Shown: positions 35,616 to 54,471 of the stretch, in pieces
How the letters are laid out: each line of letters begins with the position of its first letter
Position numbering within the stretch: position 1 is the stretch's first letter
Source of the DNA: Blastocystis sp. Blastoise
Lineage: Eukaryota; Sar; Bigyra; Opalinata; Blastocystidae
Direction of reading: 5' to 3'
Length of the DNA stretch: 64,000 nucleotides
NCBI GenBank assembly: GCA_039096225.1
Contig: JBBPEB010000014.1
Span: forward strand, 1,009,501 to 1,073,500
Translations under genes and position numbers: made by a program
The notes under the pieces: generated by a model
Told to the model about the DNA's origin: nothing
Database searches by the model: none
What the model saw: the letters and a program-made list of their open reading frames with translations, nothing else

Positions 35616-37003
35616 TTAATCGCGAGCACCAGAATAGCTACGTCTATTATCGGAGGATACAGGACTATCATTATGATAATTATTCACAGGAGAAGCACTG
35701 CCGTTTCTAGAGTTACTAGGGGCATGAGCAGGTATATCCATATTTCTAGGCATAGAATCATCACGACGAGAACTATGTCTAGCTTCATAACGAGGACTAG
35801 AATCACGAGAACGACTACGTCTTCGGCTATCTCTCATCGAATCATGATGACTATGTTCACGTCTATCTGTAGAATGACTAGAACGTCTATTACTACTATA
35901 ACGATCGTGTCTATCTCTATTATATCTACTAGAACTATCACGATCATGATTATAATGATCATTACGACGTTCCATCGTCTTAGGAAGGAACTGACGACAC
36001 ACTAAAGTACAACCATCAACTTCCTAAAGAATATAGTATGTATGTATTATATAAAATAATATTTAAATATAATAATATAATATTTAATATTTAATAAAAA
36101 CATATTAAAAATATATATATAATAAAAAAAAAATAATAAAAAACTATATATATAATAAAATAATAAATAAATAAAAAAAAAAAATAAAAATATAAAAAAC
36201 ATATATACCTTTCCATTAAGAGCATCAATAGCATGTCTCATTTGATCTTCAGTAGCAAAACGAACATAAGCAAGTCCTTTGAATTCATGAGTTTGACGAT
36301 CAACACCAAGTTTATTTTCACGAATTTCACCATAACCAGAACAAAGATCTTCTACTTCATGTTCCGTATATTGCTTAGGAAGATTACTAACAACTATTTT
36401 ATTTTCATCATTCCATTGAGGTCTACCCATAGGTTCACGTCTTTCGTATCTATCATGACTATCACGTCTATCATGTCTATCGTATCTATCATGTCTATCG
36501 TATCTGTCATATCTATCATGACTTCTATGATAGTCATCATCACGATAACGATCACGACGTTCATGATAATCATCACGATCAGGACGACTTTCACGACGGC
36601 GACTACGATCAGCAACTTGAACGGTTACTGTTCTATTACCCATATTCTACAAAAAATTATTTAAAAAAAATGAATGTTTAAAAAAAGATATAATATTTAA
36701 AAAAAAATAGTAAATATTAACTATAAGTATATACCATTCCACTCTTAGAAAGAGCTTGTTGAACACAGTCAGGATCATCAAAGATTATAAAACCAAAACC
36801 ACGAGACTTTTCAGTTTCTCTATCCTTAATAATATTGACATCCATGATATGACCAATATCTGCGAATCTGTCGCGGAGATCGTCTTCGGTAGTTTCATAA
36901 GGAAGACCTACAATCATGTAAGCAATCAAAGAACAATGAAATCGAGCACTTCGTCTTTCACAAGTATCCTCATACCTAAGCATATAATTTTGTTTTCGGA
37001 CAT
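35616..37003 (-). CDS. Two-RRM RNA-binding protein with RS/RD-rich linker and tail
   Basis: A splicing-factor-like nuclear RNA-binding protein. Exon 1 at 37003 reads MSENKIICL and ends in a split Gly codon; after an intron with donor GTATGAGG it continues GLPYETTEDDLRDRFADIG, completing RNP2 of RRM1, with RNP1 at KSRGFGFIIF (~36800). A linker exon (~36646-36430) is packed with RDR/DRYDR/HDR units. RRM2 has RNP2 KIVVSNLP (~36395) and RNP1 KGLAYVRF (~36270), and is finished after an intron by VDGCTLVCRQFLPK (~36015). The tail (35990-35616) is RS/RD-rich (SRDSSPRYEARHSSRRD) and ends TAA 35616. Reading across the first intron would give a false start at 36983. Cousins include plant and animal SR-like and tra2-like proteins; the exact orthologue is unclear. 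Confidence 0.85.
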
Positions 37004-37357
37004 TTTGACACGGACCAAAGGAAACAAAGAGTATGTATTGAAAAGTTCAAAAATATAAATAACTATTTATGTAAATTTCTTTTATAAAACCCAGCAGACA
37101 AATATCATTAAGCTCAAATATATTGGTAAATATCGGAAATCGTGTTTATAAACCAATGAAAATTGACAAAAAAATACTGTATATTCGGTTTCTATCAAAA
37201 AAAAATAAAAAGAATCACGGGAATTTTCTAAAAACTGAATAGTAAAACAAAAACTAGTTATATAGGATTAATGTCTACATTAAGTATTTACTACTTATGA
37301 AATAAAAGAACAGGATCAGAAGGAACAACCATATAAATATAGCAATAAGTAGACTCT
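37004..37357. other. Gap between the RRM gene and a small ORF
   Basis: About 350 bp, A-rich, holding the RRM gene promoter by position. A CCAATGAAAA sequence occurs at 37153. No ORF or RNA gene seen. Confidence 0.5.
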
Positions 37358-37573
37358 TTACTTTTGTTGTAAAATGATATTCCCCTGGTTATATCTCTGT
37401 TTTGAGGCACCGTCCAAAATAGGGTTTGTTACAAAGACTCTCTTGGGATACAAAATTCCCAATGAATTCGATTTCTGGCTTTTATTATGAGGTTCATGAG
37501 ATTCAATAAGATATTTCTGGGGTAGGAGAGTTTCTTTAAGTAGAGTATGGCGGACCCTGGTCCGAAAGCTCAT
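37358..37573 (-). CDS. Small ORF, 71 residues, hypothetical
   Basis: An open frame from ATG 37573 to TAA 37358 with normal amino-acid complexity: MSFRTRVRHTLLKETLLPQK, then a basic Ser/Asn-rich middle and PKRVFVTNPILDGASK. Base composition is clearly less AT-rich than the flanking gaps, and the ORF starts 174 bp from the divergent CXC-domain gene. No signal or membrane segment. I recognise no family. It could be a conserved small basic protein or an exon of something larger; it contains the short palindrome CGGACCCTGGTCCG at 37551. Confidence 0.5.
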   Translation of the reverse strand: MSFRTRVRHTLLKETLLPQKYLIESHEPHNKSQKSNSLGILYPKRVFVTNPILDGASKQRYNQGNIILQQK

Positions 37574-37747
37574 TTACCGTCTAGGAGATTTGCGGGAAAT
37601 TTTTTCTTTTTTATAAATTGAGTGTTTTTAAATATTGTCTGTTTTTTTCAAATACTATACTATTCTGCTTTGATTTAAGCATATCTAAAATATAAATTTT
37701 TAAAAGATACAAGTTTTTCTTCATTATTTCAAAGAATATAAATACAA

Positions 37748-42071
<4,324 letters not shown>

Positions 42072-43346
42072 AGTTCTTTTTTAAATATATTTTTTTATTG
42101 ACTTTATAGGGATGTATATATTTCCACTTTTCTTTTTCTCATCTTATTTACAATTTTTTATTTCATCACTTCTATTATTTAAAATGTAATACAAGTCACT
42201 TTTTCAATTTTTACTTTTTTTTGTCTTTTTTGTAATAGCTTTTTTATTTATTTTCTTTTTTTTTAATTTTCTTTCCTATTTATATTACAGTAAGTTAAGT
42301 TTTTATTATGTTTTGTATATCTCTGTATTTATAATACTTGATAAAGAAACGATTATTTTAAAAATATATATTTTTGATTATTAAACATGTCACTCATTGA
42401 GATAGCATACTTTACTTTGTCATATCTCTATTATATTATTCCTATTTCGTCATGTGAACAAAAAGCATCAAGATGATAACAAAATGAGAAATTATTCAAC
42501 AAAAAAGTATCAATCCAAAAATAGAATATGAAAATGAAAATAAAACATATAAAAAAAAATACGTAAATAAGGAGAAATTTCTATTAATCTTTGAAGTATT
42601 ATATAAAAACAACTTTAAAATGTAATTATACAACCAAACATTAAAAATAAAAATAGAAAAAAAGAAACTATTTAAATATATATACTAAAAAAATAAAACA
42701 AAGTTTATGAAATGAATAAAAATAAATGAGAACTTATAAGAAAATGAATGGGAATGAATTTTTACAAAGGGATAAAGACTATATGAGAATAATAAATACA
42801 CATACATACATAGAAGGGGTAAAAAATATTAAAAAAAAAAAAAAAAAGAATTTAATAATTCTAAAAAAAATACGTATTTTAAATAAATAGAATATTTTCA
42901 ATTTATGGAAAGAAACTTAATGTGAATATAATGATAACAGTATAAATGATTGATTAATTAAATATTTGAGATTGATAATAAATTACTACTATATATATTT
43001 ATATATATATATATGAAAGTACTAAAAGGAAGCAATTTTGAGAATCAGAGAGACATACATAACTTTAAAAAAAAAGTTATTTAAAAAAAATAAATATATG
43101 GTATATATATTATATATATATAATATATTAAAAGAAAAAATAAATTTAAAAAAGACAAATATACTAAGATATAAAAGAAGAGTTTAAAAAATATATATTA
43201 TAAATTATAATTGTAAAAGAGATGATCATAAAATAGCTAATAATCAATATATATATGTAAAATTGATATTAATTATTATTTTATATAAATAACATGAAAA
43301 ATATAAAACATATATATAAATATATAAATACTAATTTCCTTTATAT
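42072..43346. other. Longest intergenic gap, between convergent genes
   Basis: 1,275 bp between the CXC gene and secreted protein B, both ending here. It is T-rich on the left and A-rich on the right, with poly-A/T runs and no ORF of normal complexity. I see no RNA gene or transposon end. Confidence 0.55.
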
Positions 43347-46300
43347 TTATTCTTCAGCAGGTAATTTTTCTTCATCATAATAATCAGGTAAATAGATACG
43401 AACTGTCTTGTCATCAATCTTAAAAATATATTCACCATTAGTTTTACCAATAAGTTTTTGCATGGATTCTAATATAGTATTTGACCAGTCACCAAATAAA
43501 TGACCACGAATTCGACTAGCTTTATCACATACATTACTATTCATATAATTATAAAAACCACGAATTTCAGTAGTATCTTTAACTCTTAAGACAACATTAA
43601 ATGAGGTACCACCATAAACAAGAGGAGATTCGGACTGAATAGAAATACCTTCAATATTATATACATTAACATCACGAGTATAATGAGTATAAGCACCATC
43701 AGGTTGATTATAGACTTCTCTCATTAATGTACGTTGAAGAGCATAACGGACATCAAAATTAGCAGCACGAGGATCTAAACCATCAATATATACAACCATA
43801 GGTAAATCCCACCAAGTCATATTAATAATTTGAACAACACTATTTGTACTAGGTTTATCAAAATAGCTACCAAAATATTCAGGTTTACATAATCTAGTAA
43901 TCTTACCATTATAATTTTGTTCAATACTATCAGGAACAGGAGTATAAGCATAATAGAAAACTTCAGTTTCTTCAAAAGGAACATTTTCTAATACTACACT
44001 AACAGGATTCGAAGTAATATTATTAGGATAATAAATAATAGGTACATTAGCAGTGTCAGCTTTACATTTAGCAGAATTTTCTTTAGTAATAACATCTTGG
44101 AAGGAGAAATAACGAGTAGTAAATATTTCAGGATCAACAGAAGCTAAAATATTCTTTAAATTATCAGCAAATTCAGCATCAATTAATACTTCACTAACAG
44201 CATTAGATGTACCAAATTGACTATCAATAACAAAATCATATTCATTTCTATAATTACTAGAATCAGAAGTAAACATACGTCTAGTCATATAAATATCACG
44301 AATAGGAATACTAAAAGCTTCTTTAAGAGCAGATAAGATTTCTTCAAAGAACCATCCAGAAGCATTTAAGAAAGAAATATCATCTCCAGAAGCAAGAGCT
44401 TCATCAAGTTCTAAAATAGCATGTACTTGAGTATAAGCATGACCAGAAGGAACAGTAGCTAAATCTACACCTTGATCTAAAGAAGCTAATATACAAGGAA
44501 TATTCTTTGTATAAATTTCAGCACGTAATGTCATTTCATTATATACACAATATTGTTGAACATAATAACCATCAGTATTACAAGTAGATTCAATCATATT
44601 ATTCAAAGGAATTTCTACTGAGCTCATAGTATTACTATCACCTCCAGAAAGAGATGAACATATAGGACGACTATATATACGAACAACTTTTTGGCCAATA
44701 GTACATACGAAAGGAGTATAAGAAGAAATACTAAAAGCAAATTGATATAAAGCATTTCCAGAAACAAGAGAAATATCAATAGTGTTACTACCATGTGGAA
44801 TAACAACATTATTTAAGGTACAAACAACTTCAGTATCTACATTAACAATATTATCTTTAGAAGGAATATTTAAAGTACTTCCTTGAGTTGTAACATAAGC
44901 ATCAGCCATATTAACGTTCTTAGTAACAGTAAGCATATAAGTAGAACTTACACCAGAATAATATTCAGCAGTAGTAGCACTAGGAACAGAGGTAACAGTA
45001 GCATAGAAAGTGAATGCAGCATCATTAGGATTAGCAGCTCTTCCAGTAACACCAGCAGTATAGGAAGTAGCAGTAGAATCTAAAATAAATCCATAATCAG
45101 CACAATTAACAACAGTCTTAGTAACACCAGAATCAGTAGAAGTATAACAAGAAAGAGAATATGTATTAATAACAGTACAAGCAGCAGGAGTAGAATCTGA
45201 CATATCAGTACAAAGGAATTTGAAATCATAATTTTGTCCTTCCATAACAGTAACTCCAGCAGCAGGAATATCATTACCAGTACTATCAGAAACAGTAAAA
45301 GCAGCAGGTTGAACAATAAAAATATCAAAATTATAAGTACATAAAGTAGAACTAAGAAGATCATGACGATCTATACTATCATTATTAATAACAGCATATT
45401 TGGAACCTTCATAACTTGCATAAACTCTTTCAGTAGGAAGATCACCACCATAATAAGAAGAATCATCAACAATACGTATATACATCATAGAAGGATGAAC
45501 TTGAGTGACTACAGAGTCAGTATAGACATCAGTATAAGTAATAGCTTCAACAGAATTACTAGTAGACCAAGCAGTACAAGAAGCATATTGATAAACACCA
45601 GCAGAAGTAGTAGCAACAGGATAAGAACGTAAACGAATTTCATAAGTTTGTTTATTTTGTAAGCATAAGAAAACTCTAAAGAAAGGATCAAAACGTTTAG
45701 AAGCAAAACTAGCTAAACCAAAATAAGAATTCTTTAATGTTACTTCATTATTAATAACATCTTTAGTATAAATTTCAAAACCTTCAGAACCACCAGAAAC
45801 AGTAGCTAATTTATCGAAAATAACAACACGTTCTTCAGATTGACAAATCATAGGACCAATATCAACATTAATAGTAGCAGATTGAGAAATAGAATTAACA
45901 TTACCAGATTCAGTGTAAGTAGCAGTAAAACCGAAATCACCAACAATATATCCAGTAAGACTCTTACTAGTATCACTAGTAACAGTTTGAGATAAGACAG
46001 AAATAGTAAGATAAGAATCAGTATTCCATGAAATAGCAGTTAATACATTACCATTAGTATCAACAGTAGACATTTCTAATTGATATTGAGAAGAAGAAGC
46101 TTCTAAGCAAACAGCATATTCAGCTACAACATTAGAAACACCAGGACCACCACGTAATAAATGAGAAGTCCAATCATCAGTAGATAATTTAGTTGAACCA
46201 ACAACATTACCATTAACAGATAAAGTGAAAACTTCATAATTAGAAGAAGTAGAATAGACTCTAGTAAAAATAACAGGATATTGAGCAGGTACAGCACTTT

Positions 46301-47193
46301 CATCACACTTAAATCTAGAAATAGTAAATCTAGATGAAATAGTACTTGAATCAGCACCATTCTTAATAGTTACATCAACAGATTCACTACCTTGTAAATC
46401 GATAGTACCTCCAAAAAGTAATTGATTGGTATTGAAAGAAAGACCAATATCTTGATCATTTTCAACATGATAATAAACACTCTTAAGATAAGGAGAAGTC
46501 ATATCATCATTATTAATGGGTACACTAAAAGCATCAGAATCTTGTAATGTAACACTAATTTCAGGACGAATAACAGAACTTGAATAATAATCAATGTAAA
46601 CTTTTGAATCACCAACTCTATTTGTATTAATAGTAGCAAGAGGTTGATTATCCATAACAGCACGTTCAGAGAAGAAATAAGTACTACCACTTTGAGAATA
46701 ACAACGAACAGTATAATAAACTTGATTAACAGTATCATATAATTGGAAACAAGCACCACGAACATAAGTATCAATTCTTATATATAAAGCAACAACTGTG
46801 TAATAATCACTTAATGTTTTTTGCATACATAATCTTGCACTAGCAGTACCAGCATTAATTTGTTCATGAGTATAAGTAAATTCAGTTGGGCAACTAGTAG
46901 CTATACCACTCGCACCATTCGTATCGGGTAATTTACAAAAATTACTTGAACTTAATCTACCATTATCTCCATAATATTGTAAAGTAACTTTCAAATATTG
47001 ACTATCACTGTTATAATAGCCAACAAGTGGTCCAGTGACACTCAGGGTAATATCGTTAAAAAATGTAGAATCGCAATAAGCTATACACATTAAAATTTAA
47101 AAATAATAATTGATACAATAAATAGAAATATATATATATACGCTCTTGAGAGACAACTAAGATAGCAAAGAATAAAAAGAAATAGGCTTTCAT
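43347..47193 (-). CDS. Large secreted protein B, unrecognised family (paralogue of A at 16502-20318)
   Basis: Exon 1 (47193-47142) encodes MKAYFFLFFAILVVSQE and joins exon 2 (47080-43347) in phase 1 over a 61-bp intron: same exon length (52 nt) and same phase as gene A. 1,261 residues, no later membrane helix. Paired motifs with A include ITLSVTGPL against VTLRVSGPL, QSEERVVIFDKL against KTGERVVIIDKL, IPIRDIYMTRR against VPLRDVYVIRR, NGKITRLCKPEYF against NGQLTRLCKPTYF, TWWDLPMVVYI in both, and RAANFDVRYALQR in both. The C-terminal end is IYLPDYYDEEKLPAEE. Cysteine spacing is conserved through the repeats. Like A it has richer codon use and no Asn tracts. It probably belongs to a gene family for an exported, abundant protein; role unknown. 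Confidence 0.84.
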
Positions 47194-47979
47194 CCTTAGC
47201 AACGATAAATAAGATATTAAAAATAAATACTAAATTTACGACACCTATGTTTTTCTTTTTTCAATAAAAGAAGAAAAATACAGATAGAAGTATAGTTATT
47301 GAGATTGGTTTATATTTATCATTCAGAAATTTGACCTTTATTCTGAATCACTTTGCATACAAAAGAGACTTCAACTCGAGATGTTTGGTATTATTGGTCA
47401 AATTTTCGAAATAAGCCAATCACGTTGCACTCCAAACGCGAGTTTATTTTTTTTCTATAAATATTTTTATTCCAGACAAAAAGTCATTTAAAAATTCCCA
47501 CGAATAAGAATAATAAGCGCCTCAAAATTAAATTGTAGAATAGCAACCAAGTAACTATTTGTTTTTGTTTAGAAAACACAGTTTTTTATATTAATAGTTT
47601 TTCATGTAAGTTTTTTTTAATGATGTATGAAAGATAGATTGATTATTTAGGCATAACAGTTCAAACAGGTCTTTTCATTGTGTCATTATTTACAATAATT
47701 TGTTTATTCGATTGATCAACGCATAATAAATCAATTATATATTGTTTGAGTGTATATATATTCCATGTTTCAGTATATAAGTATCATTTTTGGTTAAACA
47801 AATATCATTAGTCAATTAACATGAAGGTTTTGTATTATAAATTATAGTAAATCAATAAAAATTTAATGAAGATTAAGAAAAAACGCAGACACTTTTCAAT
47901 TTTGAAAAAAAAAGAATTGATAATGTTAACTATAAGATACAATTGTATATATTAACAACAGAAAAATGATGATAATAAA
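47194..47979. other. Promoter region of secreted protein B
   Basis: About 785 bp upstream of B and downstream of Misato. Unlike other gaps it has less AT-rich islands, with three CCAAT-box-like sites (47304, 47393, 47416) in 120 bp. No ORF or RNA gene is clear. Confidence 0.5.
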
Positions 47980-50782
47980 TTAAGAAAATTGATATTCTTC
48001 TTTAAAGTTTGTTATAAATTCTTCAGCTTCAGATATATACTCCATTTCATCTTTTATAGTATCTGATACTCTTGTAGATATATAATGTAGAATATCAAGT
48101 TTATTTCGTCCATATAATATAGAACTCATTGAATTCGAGAGAATAGATGGAATTGCATATGTTGTAAAAACAGGAATAGATGAAGACTAAAAAAAATATG
48201 AAATATGTTATATATATTTGGTTCACAGTATAATAATAGTATTTATTGAATATATTGAAAATATATATATGTATATATACAGTAATAGATTCAAGTGGAT
48301 TTTCTTTTGGTATATTGATATTTGTATCATAATAAGTAACGAGAATTAATGAAAATAATATGAGAATATAGAATATAATATAGAATGAAAAATAAAAGAT
48401 ATTTTTTATTTATTGAATCAATTTGATTAAAGAATATATCTTTTGATGAAATAGAATAAATGGACATCTATAACATATGTTTATATTTTATATATTTTAT
48501 ATATTTTATATAATTATATATATTATATATATTTTATATATTTTATACATTTTATATATATTATATATTATATATACAGATCTATGTGGATTTTGAATTT
48601 GATTATATGTTGAAAAAGGGATAGTATAAGGTCTATAGAATATATATATATATATTACAAAGATACAATATATGATTACTATTCAATAATAGTTTTAAAA
48701 AAATGAATAGATTAAAATGAATACATTATAGAATATAAAAATGCATTCTTTATTATACTAATATACTTTTCTTCATTATAATAATATGGAGGAATACTTA
48801 GTGAAACATCTATATATATATATATATATATATAATAAAGAAATAATAAATATATATACCTATAAACTTCTTATATTGATTATATTGCATGACTCTTGTC
48901 CAATCATGTAAAGTATGTTTATTGGAACCATAACGATACCTATAATATAGATATCCATTATGATATATAGTACATATAAAGAATAAATATAGAGTAAAAT
49001 CAGTACAGAAAAGGCCTGCCAGTATGAATAGATAAAGAGGCATAATGAAATGATATACATAAAACAATTAACATAATATATGAAAGAAAACAAATATATG
49101 CATATATAATAACAATATACGAAATACAATAAAATAAAGAATATAGAATGGAAAAATATTATATCTATCATAATATAATGAAAAGAATAATATATATAAT
49201 ACGGTATAGTTAGATTATTGAGAATAAGTGATGATAGGAATGTTGATGTATATAGAGGATCATATAATGGGGACATATAACAAGAAGGAGTACATGACAA
49301 ACTAGAATTATAGTAGAATATAGACATATAAATAAATATGTAACAATAAAAAAAAGAATTTCATTATATAAGAATAAAGAAATAAAAGTTGATGAATAGA
49401 CTATATATATGTATGGAGATATAGAATATACTTACTCTATAGGTATACAGATATCACTTGATAGAGACATTTGATATAATGACATATATCGATTCATAAT
49501 AAGATCATCCATACTCGATTCTTTCTAATTATATATTATACATATATAACACTTAAACATAGAAAAACAAATCAAATACATATTTATTTATATATATATA
49601 CAATCTTTCTATATAAAACTATTTATAATTATATATATATACTCGTAGTTCATAACTATATACTCCTTGACTATCATAAATTCCCATAGTGATCATAGAG
49701 CATTTTCCTATTTCTCCTCTTGTTTCTTCTAGATACTTCTCAACAAATCCACCCCAACCACCGTCTGTATCTATTAATACTTGTATACATGAAACAGAAT
49801 CACATCTCTCTAATTCTTGACGCATTCCTTCAAAATATATATCAAATTGAGTATCCTAAATAGAGGATTATTATTATAGTTATTATATTATTATATTATT
49901 ATATTTATTATATTTATTATATTATTATTGATTTATATATTATATTTATTATATTTATTATATTTATTATATTTATTATATTATTATATTATTATTAGAA
50001 GAAGAAAAAGTAGAAATATAATCATATTATATTCAAACTTAGAACAAAAAATATATATATAATCTTAAAATAATATATTAATAATAATATTTTTATAAAA
50101 TACAGATATTAACGTTTTTCCTTGTAAATAACTCTGTAGAGGATTGATTGAAGTATAGGGATATATTTCGTAAATAGATCGCGGATTATAAGAACTGAAA
50201 AAAATATCGGACCAATGCTGATACTAAAAAAAATATATAATTATATATATAACACATATATTTGAAAAAAAAAAATTTACTTTACCTAGATAAATTATTT
50301 TCATTTCAATAATTTAAGGATAGTTAGAAACAAAATTGTATATAATAAAATGTGATAATAAGCACACACATACTTTTCTAAAAAGAACAAAACAGATACA
50401 TCATAAAATAATATTTAAAAAACATACATTTTGTTGTATTTTAATAACTTTTGTCATTCCATTCCTACATAATTGAATTCAACTTTAATATAGATGTCAA
50501 AAAACAAAAATACCATGAATCTTCTTTTTCATTTTCCTCTTTTAGTATTTGGATTGCTCCAGTTGTTGTATTAACAGATCCATAGCAACCTTTTTCTTCA
50601 AATGATATTGCTCGAGGATAATAAATTCCTGATGAAACTTCACTTACCAATATATTATTATTTATATTTGTTGAATCAGATTCTCCTAAATACTTTTGAA
50701 GTTGTACATCCTGTAAATTCCAATAGTTAGCACCTACCCAATTAGCTTTATTACCAAATTGAACAGTTATAACTTCACCCAT
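47980..50782 (-). CDS. Misato/DML1 family protein
   Basis: A tubulin/FtsZ-like family protein implicated in mitochondrial distribution and morphology and in tubulin folding. The start at 50782 gives MGEVITVQFGNKANWVGANY and WNLQDVQLQKYLGE, the diagnostic Misato N-terminus. Next come IYYPRAISFEEKGCYGSVNT (~50620), then across introns HWSDIFFSSYNPRSIYEIYP (~50210) matching the WSDFL..HPRS region of MSTO1. The nucleotide-binding-like core reads CDSVSCIQVLIDTDGGWGGF (~49790). Later exons include SSMDDLIMNRYMSLYQMSLS (~49520). It ends EAEEFITNFKEEYQFS, TAA 47980. About ten introns, many nearly pure TA/ATA. Total length about 500 residues, somewhat short for the family. Confidence 0.85.
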
Positions 50783-51127
50783 TTTTAAAATAGAAAAAAT
50801 AAATATTTTTTTAAAAAATAATAATTGTGTATATCTTCTTGATGAAAGTGAAGAAAATATTTAAAAATTCAGGGATATATATATTTATAAACATATATTT
50901 CGTGAATCTTGTTTTTAATAAGTTCTTATGAACGATGAATCATATCAACAACAACAATTGAAGAAAACAACACAATTTGATGTTTTTTATAAATGTATAC
51001 TTAAGTTTCAAGATTAAAATTGGAAAAAAAGATGAAAAGTAAAAAGAGTTAATGATCTAAGATAAAATGATCTTTAAAATAAAAAGATAGAATAATATAT
51101 ATATATTTTTAATAAGTTAGTCAGTGG
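50783..51127. other. Gap between Misato and CDK genes
   Basis: About 345 bp, A/T-rich, containing the Misato promoter by position and the CDK 3' end. Nothing else seen. Confidence 0.5.
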
Positions 51128-52749
<1,622 letters not shown>

Positions 52750-53407
52750 TTATCTATAGCCAAGTCACTTTTAAATTACAACTTTAGAAAACCTCCTTTC
52801 TTTTCTGTTAAAAAACTAGGAATAATTACTAACATGACACTGAAATTTCAAAAATAATCATTTATTTGCTCTTTTCTTTTTTTATTAATATTTAAAAGAA
52901 TATTAATTATTTCCTTTTATAATCATATAATCTCAGTCGTAATTAATATGACAGAATGATCATCTTCATATCCTATTGGAAACTCATTGATGATGGAATG
53001 ATAATTAACTTTATTGCTTTTCACCACTTTCTAATGTGTTAAGTTGTTTTGAATATACAAATTTAAGATAGTAAAAATAATAAAACTCACTTAATATGAA
53101 CATTTAGTACTCACAAAGTAATATATTTGTTGTGATAACGATATACTTCGTATAATGTAGTACTACTTGTCTATATTGCTACGTAATATTTTTTACTATC
53201 AAGTATAAGAACAAAAAAGAATGTATATGACTATATGTAAGGGTGAGATATTGTATAAAAACAATTTTAAAAAATAAATAATATATATATTATAAATTAC
53301 AAGTATGAGTTTAAACAACAAATAATAATAATAACGAATATGTGTAAATTGAAAAAAAAATAAAGTATATATAAAGTACATCAGAGATTGAATGATTATT
53401 TATAAAA
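52750..53407. other. Gap upstream of the CDK gene
   Basis: About 660 bp, A/T-rich, between CDK start and the 3' end of the multi-GILT gene. It holds the CDK promoter by position. No ORF or RNA gene seen. Confidence 0.5.
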
Positions 53408-54417
53408 TCAAAGTGAACAATATGAAGATTTAAGTAGTAACGGAGGAATACGTAAACACCACTATATATATATAATTATTATGATTATTATTATTATTAT
53501 GATTATGATTATGATTATGATTATGATTATGATTATGATTATGATTATGATTATTATGATTATGATTATGATTATTATGATTATTATGATTATTATGATT
53601 ATTATGATTATTATGATTATTATTTTTATATACAGAAGGAGGGGTTGCAAAGCTAGCACATAGTTCACTATAGAATACTTCATGTCGTGACATCAATTTC
53701 CCTTCTAAGAAAGTAGCAGGATATCTAATCTTATCTTGAGAGAGGAGAGAGGGAAGCACCACGGATGCTTGACGTATCTCTTCCTTTAATAACTATATAT
53801 ATTGATTAATAATGTTTTATTATATATATATATATATATATATCTTTTAACAATAAATATATATATAACAAAAATAATATGTCTACATATATAATATGCT
53901 AAACACAATAAAATATACTTTTTCTCCTTGTCCTGAATGTACACATGTATATATATCATTAAATAAAACATTAGAACCATCAGTACATAACTCCAAATTC
54001 TCAAAAATATATCGATTATAACTATATCAGTATATATATTTAGTATATTCTTAAATATAATAAAAAACAACTATTTTTATTACAAAAGAAAAAAATATTT
54101 CAATTACAAAACAAATAATAACAATATATATAATAATATTCAATAAAAGAATGAATAGAGAATATACCTAATGACACATCGTGTGACGCTCCATCGTATC
54201 TTTGGATCTATATATAAATGATTAACACAGGACAAGACCATATTTAGTTGGCAAGTTAATAATCCTGAAGAACAAATAAGATCATTATTTATAGATAAGG
54301 ATACACCTCCTACTGGATGTATTGTCATATTATAATATGTAGATCTATATATAAATGTATATATATATTATATTATATTTATTTAATAGAAGAAGAAGAA
54401 TACAGTAGATACATAAA

Positions 54418-54471
<54 letters not shown>

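Noticed and set aside
35553-36005. Plus-strand ORF rich in Thr, Ile, Arg and Ser
   Set aside because: Antisense of the RS-rich tail of the RRM protein.
36717-36983. RRM protein starting at 36983 with MLRYEDTCERR
   Set aside because: This is intron sequence; splicing from exon 37003 completes RNP2 of the first RRM.
44883-46774. Several 60-95 codon ORFs overlapping secreted protein B
   Set aside because: Alternative frames of a long conserved coding exon with Leu- or Ile/Ser-rich composition.
47380-47460. Possible tRNA or hairpin RNA upstream of secreted protein B
   Set aside because: Only a 6-bp GTTTGG/CCAAAC stem is seen; no cloverleaf or conserved TPsiC sequence.
53481-53625. CRISPR-like or regularly spaced repeat
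   Set aside because: Simple ATTATG microsatellite without spacers, in a eukaryotic gene.
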